DNA from: Parus major
Lineage: Eukaryota; Chordata; Aves; Passeriformes; Paridae
Length of the DNA stretch: 64,000 nt
Assembly (NCBI RefSeq): GCF_001522545.3
Contig: NC_031770.1
Coordinates: 91,902,339 to 91,966,338 of the forward strand
Direction: 5' to 3'
Shown here: piece after piece, positions 35,694-46,206 of the stretch
How the letters are laid out: each line of letters starts with the position of its first letter
How positions within the stretch are numbered: position 1 is the first letter of the stretch
Notes under the pieces: model-generated
What the model was told of the DNA's origin: nothing
Database searches by the model: none
Seen by the model: only the letters and a program-made list of their open reading frames with translations
Translations under genes and position numbers: made by a program

Positions 35694-38311
35694 GAATTTA
35701 CATTTTAAAGTAGTAAATATTAAAAGGGAAACAATTACAAATTCAATATACAATATACAGTGACCTGCTGACTTACAGGACATGTTTTAGATGTTTTCAC
35801 ATCAGAAAAGGTTGAAACTGAGTAATTTAGATCAGAGTTTTGCCATTGCTCATTCAGTTTAACATCTGATTAAACTGTAAATGTTTATGTTTTCACCATA
35901 TTAAGAATTTATTACAATTAAATGTTGTACTATCAGTGCTACTTTCTAACTGTTTTCAGTTAAATCCTCAGTACTGTTTTCCATGGGTTGAAGATTTGAG
36001 TACATAAAATCTAACAGTATCTTCTGAATGAAATCACTAAGAATTCTTTTCAATCGCTAAAATGTGGACTTTCAATGGCTAAATACATGAACTACAAGAT
36101 TTGAAATAACTTCTACTCACAAATTCATGAAGTTCAGCAGAACTGCTGACATGGATTTGAACTCTTCATTTTATCTAACACAGGTGGGGTGAAGAATTCT
36201 ATTTAATAGTAGAACCCTAATGAAATCAAAGTGATTGAAAAGTTCTTGGATCAAAGACTAGATAAAACATTTGAAAGTTTATCACCTTGAAAACTTCAGT
36301 TTCCATTGCAAATTACATTTGTCTTGTTTTCAAGTATCACAAAACCTTTTTCAGTGTTATCATTGAAAAAACAGTTTACATGTGGTTGCCTCCCACCCCC
36401 AGTCAAACTGGAGTTATGGCCTTTTTGCCATGCTTTTTCTTTTCAGTTTTATTTATTTGGGTTTTCATTCATTCCTTACCCCCTCCATTCTTCCCCCCGC
36501 CAAAAAAAAAAAATCTCCAAACTTAAAAAGAAGGATACCCACAGAAATTAAAATTAGAAGAGAGATCATTAAGACAAAAGATCATGGTCACATCATTCTG
36601 CATTGGAGGTTTCTGTGCCTGCAGGCACTTTTTCTCCCTGTGCAGAAAAGGTGTTTTCTGGTTTGGTTTTTTTTCCTGATAACTCTAGAATTGGTTAATA
36701 ATGCTGTCAAAACTCTGCAGGTTAATAAAGCTATCTCTCCTAGAGCTGGAAGCTAATCTTGCTGCTTACTTAATGAGGAGAGTTTAATTGTATTCTTTCT
36801 AAGACCATTGGCTAGTTTCAAAATTCAACAACTGAAGCTATTCTGTTCAGTTACATTACCTTCCTCTTACTCCTCAGAGTGCTGTTCTCTTACAAAAATA
36901 TCTTAGCAAAAGAAACATTTTCAAGCAATATGTTTACATTATTTCTCATCTCCAATAAAATTCACTTTCAAATTTACCAATATTATAAGATTTGCAATCC
37001 TATGACAGGTAAGAGTAAGCACAGATAAACTAGAAGGAATCTTACAAAAAATCCTTGAAAGTAGAAGAGGTTAAAGAGACAGGTATATGACCAAGAGGAA
37101 TAACATGCAGGGGGAAGAAAAGTGAGCATGATTTTTTCCCCTCAGTTAAGGACTTTCAGAAAAACATATGCTTTAGGGTTTATTTTATGAACTTGCTTTT
37201 CATTCATCTGAGTCCTACCATCATTTCAGTGGTTAGATACACATATAAGTGAAAGTATTTTTTTAGTTTCATATTTACTTATGTGAGAAGTGTTGTGACC
37301 TGCTGTTTAAAATGAAAATCATATACTGCATGAGCTTCTGTGTTGAAAAGTTCCTCCTCCCCTTTATAAGACACATACAAAAACCTCACAAAATGCAGAA
37401 TATTTGCATTTGAGCAAATTCGAATCAATTCAGTTCATGAATTATGTAAACTTACAACTAATTATATTCTAGATATTCAGAATTAGATATACTTTAACAC
37501 TAACCAATATAGACCTCAGGGTACACAGAGCTTTGTATAAGGCCCTCTTCCCACTTCAGCCTACGAATTCAGTAAGAAGTTAAAAATGTATCAAGGGACA
37601 TGAGGATGAGTGAAAATGATGGGGCTACAACAGGCATGAGGATAAGTCACATACTTTTCAGAGACTCAAAGTTTCTTATGCTTTGGAAATTTCCTACTTT
37701 TCCAAGGATTGGCTCTTTTATTTCTGTTTAACAGTCATGACAGTTTCTAGTTTATTGCTGAAAAATAGATGTGAAATAAATTGAATTTCACTCTCATTTC
37801 TTTCTCCATGCTCCTTAGGGATTCTAAAACCGTATTCTCACTGGATATTTTTGAAGTATAAGAAAAAGAAGCAGTCTGATTCCTATCCATAGCAAGCCTT
37901 TTCTTTTTCTAAACTTTAGTTGTTAGTGTTCTAATACAAAACTTATTCTATTCTGAAATTAACATGCAGTTCTTTTATTTCTCCTTTTTATAGCTCTGGT
38001 AGATTAAAATGTTCTCTACTGAGGTACCACTAGAAAAAAATCACCTTTCTCCTCATAACTGCTTGGAAAAGATGAGACTAGCAACTGAATAACACTCCTG
38101 CGATCACCAGGCAATAGTGACATTAAAAAAGCAAACAAAATAAGCTTCTATGTAAAGTAGCAATACAAGATTGGAGCAAAAAAAGAAAGCATTATGTAAA
38201 TCTGTTTTTGCATACCATTTCTATGTGATTCCTAACTCATACTTTTAGAAGCACAACCCAGCAGGCAAAGTCATAAGCATACAACTTGCTAACTGTTTTC
38301 TATTTACTGGA
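35694..38311. other. Unique non-coding stretch
   Basis: No gene or mobile element recognisable. It includes a C-rich then A12 patch at 36488-36512. Three overlapping frames of 79-124 codons at 36287-36756 are low in complexity (P/F/K-rich) and look like by-products of that patch. Confidence 0.45.
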
Positions 38312-38353
38312 ACACTGTGAGCTTAAAGGTCCACACTGTGAGCTTAAAGGTCC
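38312..38353. repeat. Perfect 21-bp tandem duplication
   Basis: The 21-base unit beginning ACACTGTGAGC and ending AAAGGTCC occurs at 38312-38332 and again, identically, at 38333-38353. Perfect identity suggests a recent duplication or an assembly artefact. Confidence 0.97.
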
Positions 38354-38502
38354 AGATGAAATGTGAAACTTGTATTCAAGCTCACTGAGGAAAGGCTGAA
38401 AAAAAATAAAACAAGCAGAAAGCAAGAATGCAAATGATCCCAGACAAGATTAGGTAAAATGAAAATTGAATATAGAAAATCAGTGCTAAACAGCAGAAAA
38501 AG

Positions 38503-38541
<39 letters not shown>

Positions 38542-38542
38542 N
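38503..38542 (+). repeat. A39 run ending in the only N
   Basis: An uninterrupted run of 39 A is followed by N at 38542, then AAGAGAGG. The true length is probably unresolved. The usual retrogene signature (AATAAA 10-30 bases upstream, flanking duplication) is absent. Confidence 0.95.
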
Positions 38543-38702
38543 AAGAGAGGAAAGCATAACAGAAGCTCACACTCCTGTGGTCTGATTAAATGTGAATTGT
38601 ATAACACACTCCAGAATTAATTCCTGAGGCTTTGTCTAGATTACTAAACTAAAGACTTTCAGGGCAAACCCTTAAATACTGCTATATAAGTATTTATATC
38701 AC

Positions 38703-38821
38703 CAAATCAATAGCAGATCCTCTGCCATAGTTCTGGCTTTGGCTAGGGCAGACTGAGTCTGGGGTGAGCCACACCAAGGACTGTTGCTGCCAGTTCTGTA
38801 GAAGGACAATCCTCTCAGCTT
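38703..38821 (-). CDS. Candidate exon, minus strand, unidentified
   Basis: On the minus strand a very strong pyrimidine tract ending TTTTTTCCCTTCCAG (acceptor just above 38821) precedes a 119-base GC-richer segment that ends at a GTGATA donor-like site (38702-38697). Two frames are open throughout. One begins K-L-R-G-L-S-F and could also run to a TGA at 38699-38701, making a terminal exon. The other contains A-E-R-I-V-L-L-Q-N-W. Two open frames weaken any coding claim. I recognise no domain. It lies on the opposite strand from the candidates near the right edge. It may be a real exon, part of a non-coding RNA, or a chance pyrimidine tract next to a GC-rich patch. Confidence 0.28.
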
Positions 38822-41800
38822 CTGGAAGGGAAAAAAGCAGGGCAAAGTGAAAAGAGAGCTCAGCTGCACGAGTACAAATAGTGTTTTGCTACTTGCACTC
38901 AAGAGAAAGATATACACTCTGGAAAATTTAGTTTATTAGAAAGACATATTCAATGTTCATTTGAGATGCTCTAGGAACATGAATTACTCAACCCTCTGCT
39001 CTTCTGCCCCTAAACTAACAAAAAACTGTCTTTGTCTGACTGACTGAAGTCTCAGTGAAGCAACGGGAAAAGCTTGCATTTCACATCTCTTTAATAATAG
39101 CCCCTTATATTTTGTAAATGAGTGTTAGTGTTTCTGGAGAGTTTATTCAGGGATTGAAGACAGCATAGTCCCTTCATATTACAGATTCTGATTTTGACAA
39201 ATTTTGATTATGCTAGGTAAGGCCAAGCTATTGTTTATTCCTACACATCATCTGTGAAGCAATACCCTGTTACTCTACCAATAATTTATTATTATCTTGT
39301 ACCAGTATTTTCATGATGTGTACCATATTTTTCAGCATTAATGATGCCAATATTACTAATGACTATTCTGATCTTCTGATTTTAGGATTCTATATAGCTT
39401 GTTCTATATTACTTGTGCTAAAATGTTTTAAGTTGAAGGGGACCTTGAAGGCTATTTATGTTACTAAAAAACACTGCCTGCATTACAGTTCTATCCTAAT
39501 GGTAAGGAAGAATGTTACAGACGTAATGGAACATGCAATGCTTAGAAATTCATGGCTCAGAATGCTGCCTCTGATCTTGCTGCTTTACTGTGGTGAGAAA
39601 GACAAATGAGATGCTTGATGGAAATGTCCATATATTTATGATTTATAACAAGAGTTTCACTAGAATTTTGAAATTGCCTGTGTGATTTTAACATTCTGTG
39701 CTTGTTAATTTAAATGTAAATCCAAATTTATTAGGCTACTCTGAAAATCTTATCCACAAAATACAGCAAGACACTTGTAAAACATCTATAAAATTGGAAT
39801 TTCTTTGTCTCATTTTGCATTCACCTTTTTTATGCTTTAATGTTATTTTAATCATTCTCATTTTCAATGAAATAGAGATACTTAGAAATAATGAATACAT
39901 GAAAAAAATTAAGCTCTTCATTATCTTTTCATAAAACAGTTTTTTCTTCCTGTAAACACTGCAACATAAGCAAGATTTTAAATTCCAGATTTCCAAAGTA
40001 CTGGGCCATTTCACTACCTAACTTCAACAACAAATATGAGCCCCTTAGGGACCAGCCCAGCTTCTGCTCAAAAGTGAGATGAAAGAATGCTGTAGGAATC
40101 TTTTCTCTTAGCAGGACCTGTGCTGGGTCCTTCCTACATGGTGTGGAGTGATAGAGAGCTCCAACTGCATCATCTGAGGAAAGGGAACCTACAGAAAAAT
40201 TGTGGCATTTTTCATGCTAGAAACAGATGGTTGAGTTTCATCCTCACTTTCTTATTTTAGCCAAATAGTAATATCAATTATGAAAATTATATTTCTAATG
40301 TTATGTTGCTATGGTAAACTTGAAAAACAAAAACTCAGGAAATCAACCAAAATCTTACAATAATTATTTTTATAAAACACTATTTTCAGGTGGATACAAT
40401 CTGCAAGTCATGGTAATTCTTGCAGCAAATAAAGGTGGGCTGCAAATTATTTCTATTAGAAGATTAAAATAACACATATGATAATATTATATTTAAATAT
40501 TTCTAAAACTATAAACATAGATTAATCTAAAAGGTGTGAAGCCACATGTTGAAAAAATAAAATCACATGCAGCATATTGGTCAATGTTCACTGGAATATA
40601 TTTAGAAATTTGAAATGTTAATTTTCCCTGCTGTAATTTCTATGCCATTTCCTAATATTGTGGATAGGCAAGCATACTAATAGCTTTGAATTCTATAAAA
40701 GACAGTGAACAGGAGAAGAATATATACCTATGTACACATTAGAAAATACTTATTCAAATGAGTAGTTTTTGTAACTGTGCATTTAACCCTTGTCCATGTA
40801 GGGGTCCAGATATCCTAAATTAATACAGTTCCTAAAGAAATAAATTCCCAGTATACTTGTAAAATAAGTTTATACTCTACCAAAAGAACAAAAAATGAGA
40901 AAAATGAGAGTGAGCTAATGAAAGAATGAGCAATCTACTAATCAAAAATATACTATAAAATATTTAAAGAAAGAAAATAGTACCATAGCTATGCTGCATA
41001 AATCTGGTATACAACACTATATTTACAAAATTATCACTGAAGATTATTGCTGCATTTTATACTGAGTCAGTTACTCAGGTCAAATACTACATTATTGATA
41101 TTTCAATTCCTTCCATGTGTAAAGTTGTTTTGTCATCATATTCCCATGAAATATTTGAAAATTTATGAAAGCAAGCTACCTAGTCCTGCATGCTACAACT
41201 CAGTACCTTACAATGACAAGAGAAGGATAAAAACAAGCAAAGTGTGAAACTATTTTTTTATAAATTCTGCTCATCTCAGAATGAACCATTCAAATGCTTA
41301 TAAATCCAACATCTCTGCATTTCTAAAATAGAGAAAAGACAACATAAATAAATAAATATAATATAAAAAATATAAAGTATATTTTTTTCTATATCTTAAA
41401 TAAATTTGCTTGTTAATGGCCAGTAATTAAAAGCTCAACTATGTTGCTTTTTTAGAGGCAAAGCTCCCCTAAGAGAGTCGTAAGGGAGCTTAAAAAATTG
41501 CTGTAGGGCACAGAGATCTTAAATGGTTGGTAGGAAATCTATGTTGGAAATCATAACTAAAGTTTTAAGTATGCAGAAGATAAAATAAAAAACACTGGGG
41601 AAGACCTCATGAATATGCGAGAATGAGGTGTACAGATCCTTATGGGCAGCAGGTCACATATTTGCTAGCAGATATCAAAGCAGATATCAAAGGAAGAGAA
41701 ACAGCTACCTGTTCTTAGGTGTGCTGCCAGCAACATCTCTGATAAAATAACAAGAAAAAATTAAAACCAGTGGGAGGAGTGTTATATATTAGCCCAAATC

Positions 41801-41987
41801 TCAAAAAATTAGGAGACAGCCACTGAAAAACAATGGTGTTTTAGGAGATGTAAGAAAAGTATGTGATTTTAAGGTCTTTTTGCCCATTCTGTGACAATTC
41901 AGAGCTTTAGAAAAAACCTCAGAAACTCAAATATTCTTCAGTATCCTCATAAGTGAGAACAGATTTTGGCCCAGTTTATTTTTTGAC
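38822..41987. other. Unique non-coding stretch
   Basis: No confirmed gene. At 39430-39465 'agttgaaggggaccttgaagg' faintly recalls a CR1 tail on minus, but it is too short to call. A 12-bp perfect tandem duplication (GCAGATATCAAA) lies at 41668-41691. An imperfect hairpin (AGCTCCCCTA / TAAGGGAGCT) lies at about 41463-41491. A signal-peptide-like reading at 39538-39592 is described as a finding. Confidence 0.4.
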
Positions 41988-42061
41988 TGAGGCGGAGGTT
42001 GAACCAGACAGACACCACAGATCCCTTCCAACCAAGTCTCCCTGTGATATGATGATTTCAT
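41988..42061 (+). repeat. CR1 LINE 3' tail, short and diverged
   Basis: 'gaggttgaaccagacagaca', 'agatcccttccaaccaagt' and 'gtgatatgatgattt' match, in order, the last 70 bases of a CR1 in + orientation. The octamers are degraded, so the copy is old. Confidence 0.75.
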
Positions 42062-43217
42062 GTTTTTTAATAACCTGACACCTGGAACAGACATGCTGTC
42101 CTACTCTTTTAGGTGTGAATTTCTTCAGCCAAATATTAAGCAAAATAGAGTCCAATTATTTCAGTTTTCTTGTATAAAATAATTGTCTTCAAAAATTAAG
42201 AAGTCCAAAGGGAAAATACAAATACTGGAAGAAAGAGAGATTGTACAAATACAGCAGCAAAAGTGATGTGATAGCTTATATTGTACTGAGGTTTATTATG
42301 TAAAGGTGCTGCTCAGCTGCCAGCATCCATGATGTCACTTTTCAGGCAGTCACCAAGGTCATTGAATTCCAGGGGGTTTGTTAGCCAGATTTCACTCCTT
42401 TCAAGACAGGAAAGCAATTAAAAGCTCTTTGTTTAAAAATAGTGAAATAGCACAGTCTACTTTCTGAGATACCTGGAAAGACTGGAGCAGAAATATGCCA
42501 GGGAAAATAAGCAGAATTTGTCTAGAGTAGTGCAGAGAGTGGAGTTATTGATTTGTAGAACTGTATGTCTGTAAATAACAAGCTGAAAGATAAAAGAAAG
42601 AAAGAGGCAAAAGTATACAGAAAACCAAGCAAAAGTAAGAATCATGAGTGACAGTAGCCCAAAAGGGATAAGGTGAAGATTGATACATGTGGTCTTGGGA
42701 AAGACTGGAAGGGAGGTTGTGAAAGAAATTAAACTTCTTGGAGCGTGCTCATTCTGTGCTTAGGAGAGCAGAACTGCTCCTGTGCTGCTGGGAGTGAAAG
42801 GTGAAATAGTGTTGCAGTTCTACCACATTGTTGCACTCAACTGAAATTTCCAATGTGCATGTAATAAAGCTGCATTCAAATTCTACTCAGAAACAGAATT
42901 GAAGAATTCGTTCTTATTTTGGTATGAGGACTTTCGCTCATTTTTGTTTTGTACTTTGTGAAAGTCTCCCTGCATTGGGAAGACGCTGTAAGTAACTTAT
43001 CTATGACACATGAGAAACCCACAACTAAACCTTTGCAGCATCTTGCCATGATCACTACATTTTCTCTTTCAAGGGAGAATTATGCAGAAAGCATAATATA
43101 TGACATATACAATATAATACAAAATAGATATATATTATTTCAATGATATTCAAACTTTAGTCCATGCTTGTCTCTGGACACTTCTCTAATTAATGTAAAT
43201 AAGAAAAGCAGATTTTG
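42062..43217. other. Unique non-coding stretch
   Basis: No gene recognisable. A GC-richer patch at 42300-42380 contains CAGCTG and TGATGTCA, words resembling E-box and CRE sites, but nothing else supports an enhancer call. Confidence 0.4.
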
Positions 43218-43402
43218 AATCATGGACTCATTCAATCATCACTGTTGGAAAAGGTGTCTAAGATTATCAAGTCCAACAATTGATCTAGCAGCACTACTAA
43301 ACCATATCTGCAAGTGGCATAAGAACAAGCCTTTTGAACTCTTCTAGGGATGGTGATTCCACCACATTTTAATTTTTATGTTCCAGACTGCTGTACCTCA
43401 AA
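43218..43402 (-). repeat. CR1 LINE 3' end, minus orientation
   Basis: Read on + as reverse CR1: a degenerate octamer start, 'ctaagattatcaagtccaac', 'agcagcactactaaaccat' and 'agggatggtgattccaccac'. These are landmarks of a CR1 3' UTR and ORF2 end in their expected reverse order. The upstream end fades after about 43400. Confidence 0.85.
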
Positions 43403-44915
43403 ATTATTTAGTTCTATAAAATAAAGGTTTGAAAAGAAGTGCTCTACAAATACAGCTTTTGTTGAATTTACTGGAAATCTTGAATAAATTTGCAAGAAAT
43501 TAATATATGACAGAATTCTTCACTAGGCATAATTTAGTCTGTATTTTATTATATTGTGGTCTATTTAAAAACCTACAGTTGTTGCCTCTTACTAATCTGG
43601 AACTTTATTAGTGATCTGTGCTGCATATTTCAACAGATAAATTTATTAGGTGAAAAGAAAATTGTGAATTAAATATTTACTTCATTGTTTATTAGTATTT
43701 TCTTTTATAGGTCTTGAAATCCTGCTAAGGTTCTTTGATCAGAAACACTAGAATCATATATTTCAATAAAATGAAAAGATAAAAAAACTTGAAATGGCAG
43801 GAGTATGAATTAAAAATTAAATAATATTTTATGCAAGCATACCCATGTATAGCACGTGTTTCTGTGGAGCACCCTCCTCACTACGATTTGACCATGGTGA
43901 TCAAAATGAGTGTCTAGCACTTTTCCATTATAAATATTAAATAAATGTTATCCACACACAGTCATGTCTCAGTGACGGCACAGAAGGCAACACAAATTCA
44001 CTTTCTTCTTCTTTTGTTGCTAATCTATTTAATATAAACCCTCCTCTCCATCAATCCTGCACCCTACTGTGGCACAGGAAGGTTTAAACTTTAAGTATTT
44101 ACATTATGCTTTCAAAAATAAGGGAACTGTATCAACCACATCTCTAAATACAGAGCTTTGAAGTATTCCCTGCAGACCTTGAAAATGTAGTGCATACTCT
44201 CAGGCTTCATGACAAAAAGTATGTTGGCTGGAGTCCAAGTTTAACTAATTTAGGCATCTTATTTGGCAACTATATTGGCAATCATTTAATTTCATTTTTA
44301 CCATCCAAAAGTTAGATTCTGTTCTCACCTGGATTTCTCTTACTTTCAGTGCAGAGAGAAAGATAACCTTGAGAAGGCTAATTGGTTTCCATATCTCACA
44401 TGTCCATCAGTATTGGATGAATTTGATTACATAGAGTCCCACCTGTGATCGTGGCCTTTCATACATAAAGTTATTTTAATTTCTATAGCCTAGATCTTTG
44501 TTTCTCTTACACAGCACTTCAAGGAGTCTCTCACTCCTGTTCTTATAGTGGCATCTGGAAAGAAGAGGAAATGTTAGACACTCTTCAGTCATATAGCAAG
44601 AGGTGGTAGACAGAGCTTGCATTTCAAACAGGCAACACCAAAAGAAAATGCAGAAATGTATATAACCTCCCCTGTTAGGTGAGTATGGCAAGGAGCAAAG
44701 TTCAGAGAATGGCAACAAGAAAGATACAATTTACAGTATAGACAGGGTGATTACATGGAAAAAGTAATTTCAATCTAGGAAAGATTTATCTGAGGGCAAA
44801 TACTTGGATTTTGAGTAGCAAGGATAATGAATGAGGCATAATTGCCTTCAAAAGGAAACAGGGAAATTTTTTAAAGAAAAGACTGAAACAATAGTAAATG
44901 CAAAGGAAAACATAA
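43403..44915. other. Unique non-coding stretch
   Basis: AT-rich. No gene, RNA or transposon recognisable. Confidence 0.45.
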
Positions 44916-45142
44916 GAGAATCAGCTGAGTTGTAAGGAACCCTTAGAGATCATTGAGTCCAGCTCCTGGTCATTGACAGGACAGGCCCAAGAGTCACACC
45001 ATGTGCCTGAGTGTTATTCAAATGCTTCTTGTACTCTAGCTGTATTGACGTTGCAACCACTTCCCTGTAGAGCCTGTTTCAGTGCCCAACCACCCTCTGG
45101 GTGAAGAACCCTTTTCTAATATCCAGCCTAAACCCTGACACA
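44916..45142 (-). repeat. CR1 LINE 3' end, minus orientation
   Basis: On +: 'cttagagatcattgagtcca', 'gctcctggtcattgacagga', 'accctctgggtgaagaaccc' and 'ttctaatatccagcctaaac'. This is the reverse of a CR1 3' UTR and ORF2 terminus. Its 5' truncation point (about 45142) directly abuts another CR1 of opposite orientation. Confidence 0.88.
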
Positions 45143-45143
45143 T

Positions 45144-45315
45144 TGGAACAGGTTGCCCAGTTGTGTGTGGGAGCCACAATCCCCAGAAGTGTACAAGAAA
45201 TTACTGAACATTTCAAACAAATACAGCTTAGTGCAATGCTTAATATGGTGGTGTTCAGTTGGATTCCTTGATCCTGGAGGACATTTCCAATCTTAATGAT
45301 TCAATGATTCTATGA
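45144..45315 (+). repeat. CR1 LINE 3' end, plus orientation
   Basis: It starts 'ggaacaggttgcccag', then diverged sequence, then 'gttcagttggattccttgat' and a tail 'atgattcaatgattctatga'. This is the 3' end of a CR1 in + orientation from a subfamily different from its neighbour. Together the two form a head-to-head pair. Confidence 0.8.
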
Positions 45316-45476
45316 AAGAGAAGGCAGCTTGGAAGCAACAGAAGTACAATGTGCCTGGTCAGTCTCCTACAGCCATGATTTTTGAAAGTGAGATGTCTCT
45401 TTGCACTTATTTTCTTCTCTGTGAGGAAAGCAATTTTCTCCTTAGAATGATTCTTTTAGGACACTTTCTCGCCGGT

Positions 45477-45964
45477 TGTTGCTGCTGGCGATGAATAGAT
45501 CACACGGACACAGGTCGAGGTGTGGTGAAAGGAAGAGAAAGTTTATTTTTCCTCCCAGGATTTATAGGCTTGTGACCATGGCCAGGGATTGGATGGTCAG
45601 GATAACACTTTCTCACTGCACTGGCCATGAGAGATGTCCATCAGAAGACGTGTAACAGAAAGAATGTACATATATCTATGTTTACAGTTACTGTCCTGGG
45701 AAAGTCCTTAGAAAACTATGTTAGCAAGCTCAGAAGCTGAGTTTTCAGGGTGACAACCGGGTACACCTGGAGAAGGAAATGGCATGCACATGACATTAAC
45801 TATTGAGTAATCTCTGGTCCTGGAGCTGTAAGTGGATGTTTTCCAGGAATCAGCATCCCTCAGCTTAGCTCATATTTTGGTAGCAAGCCCAAACAGCAAG
45901 AAACTTCTGTCATGTGCGCTTCATGTCAAGATTGCTCTGTGCATAGGAAGTGAAATCTGTCACA
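45477..45964 (-). mobile_element. ERV solo LTR, minus orientation
   Basis: About 488 bases. On minus it begins 'tgtgacagatttcacttcc' (45964 downward), carries a TATA box 'gcctataaatcc' (about 45563-45574) and 'aaaaataaactttc' with AATAAA (about 45539-45552). Its 3' end is near 'cgccagcagcaaca' (about 45477). The layout and several phrases recall, from memory, a songbird LTR family. The right end on + (near 45477, possibly 45449) is not certain, and I see no target-site duplication. No internal retroviral genes are adjacent. Confidence 0.8.
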
Positions 45965-46139
45965 ATCCATGCTTATGCTTGTCTGTACAGTGCAGACTCT
46001 GGAGAACCTAATTCTTCCTACTGAGTAAAGGTTTCCTGGCTCAGAGATATTGGGATTGTTCCAAACGGCAGCCTTAGAGCAAGGTAGTATATATGCACTG
46101 AGGGGAATTGGTGAAAAGGTAGAAAACCAAATTTACTAA

Positions 46140-46206
46140 CTACTTTTTTACTTTACTATTTTTTACTTTTTTTTACTTTACCACTACTTTTTACCAACTA
46201 CTTTAT
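46140..46206. repeat. Degenerate TTTTTTAC / CTACTTTT array
   Basis: Successive irregular copies of ACTTTTTTACTTTAC and ACCACTACTTTTTACC-like words, with unit length about 8-15 bases. It looks like slippage-generated low-complexity sequence. Confidence 0.75.

Noticed and set aside
38354..38542. Processed retrogene ending in the A39 run
   Set aside because: The only AATAAA is about 100 bases upstream of the A run, no target duplication flanks it, and no coding remnant is seen.
39425..39500. Possible CR1 tail on minus
   Set aside because: Only one short phrase resembles CR1 and no octamers or second landmark follow.
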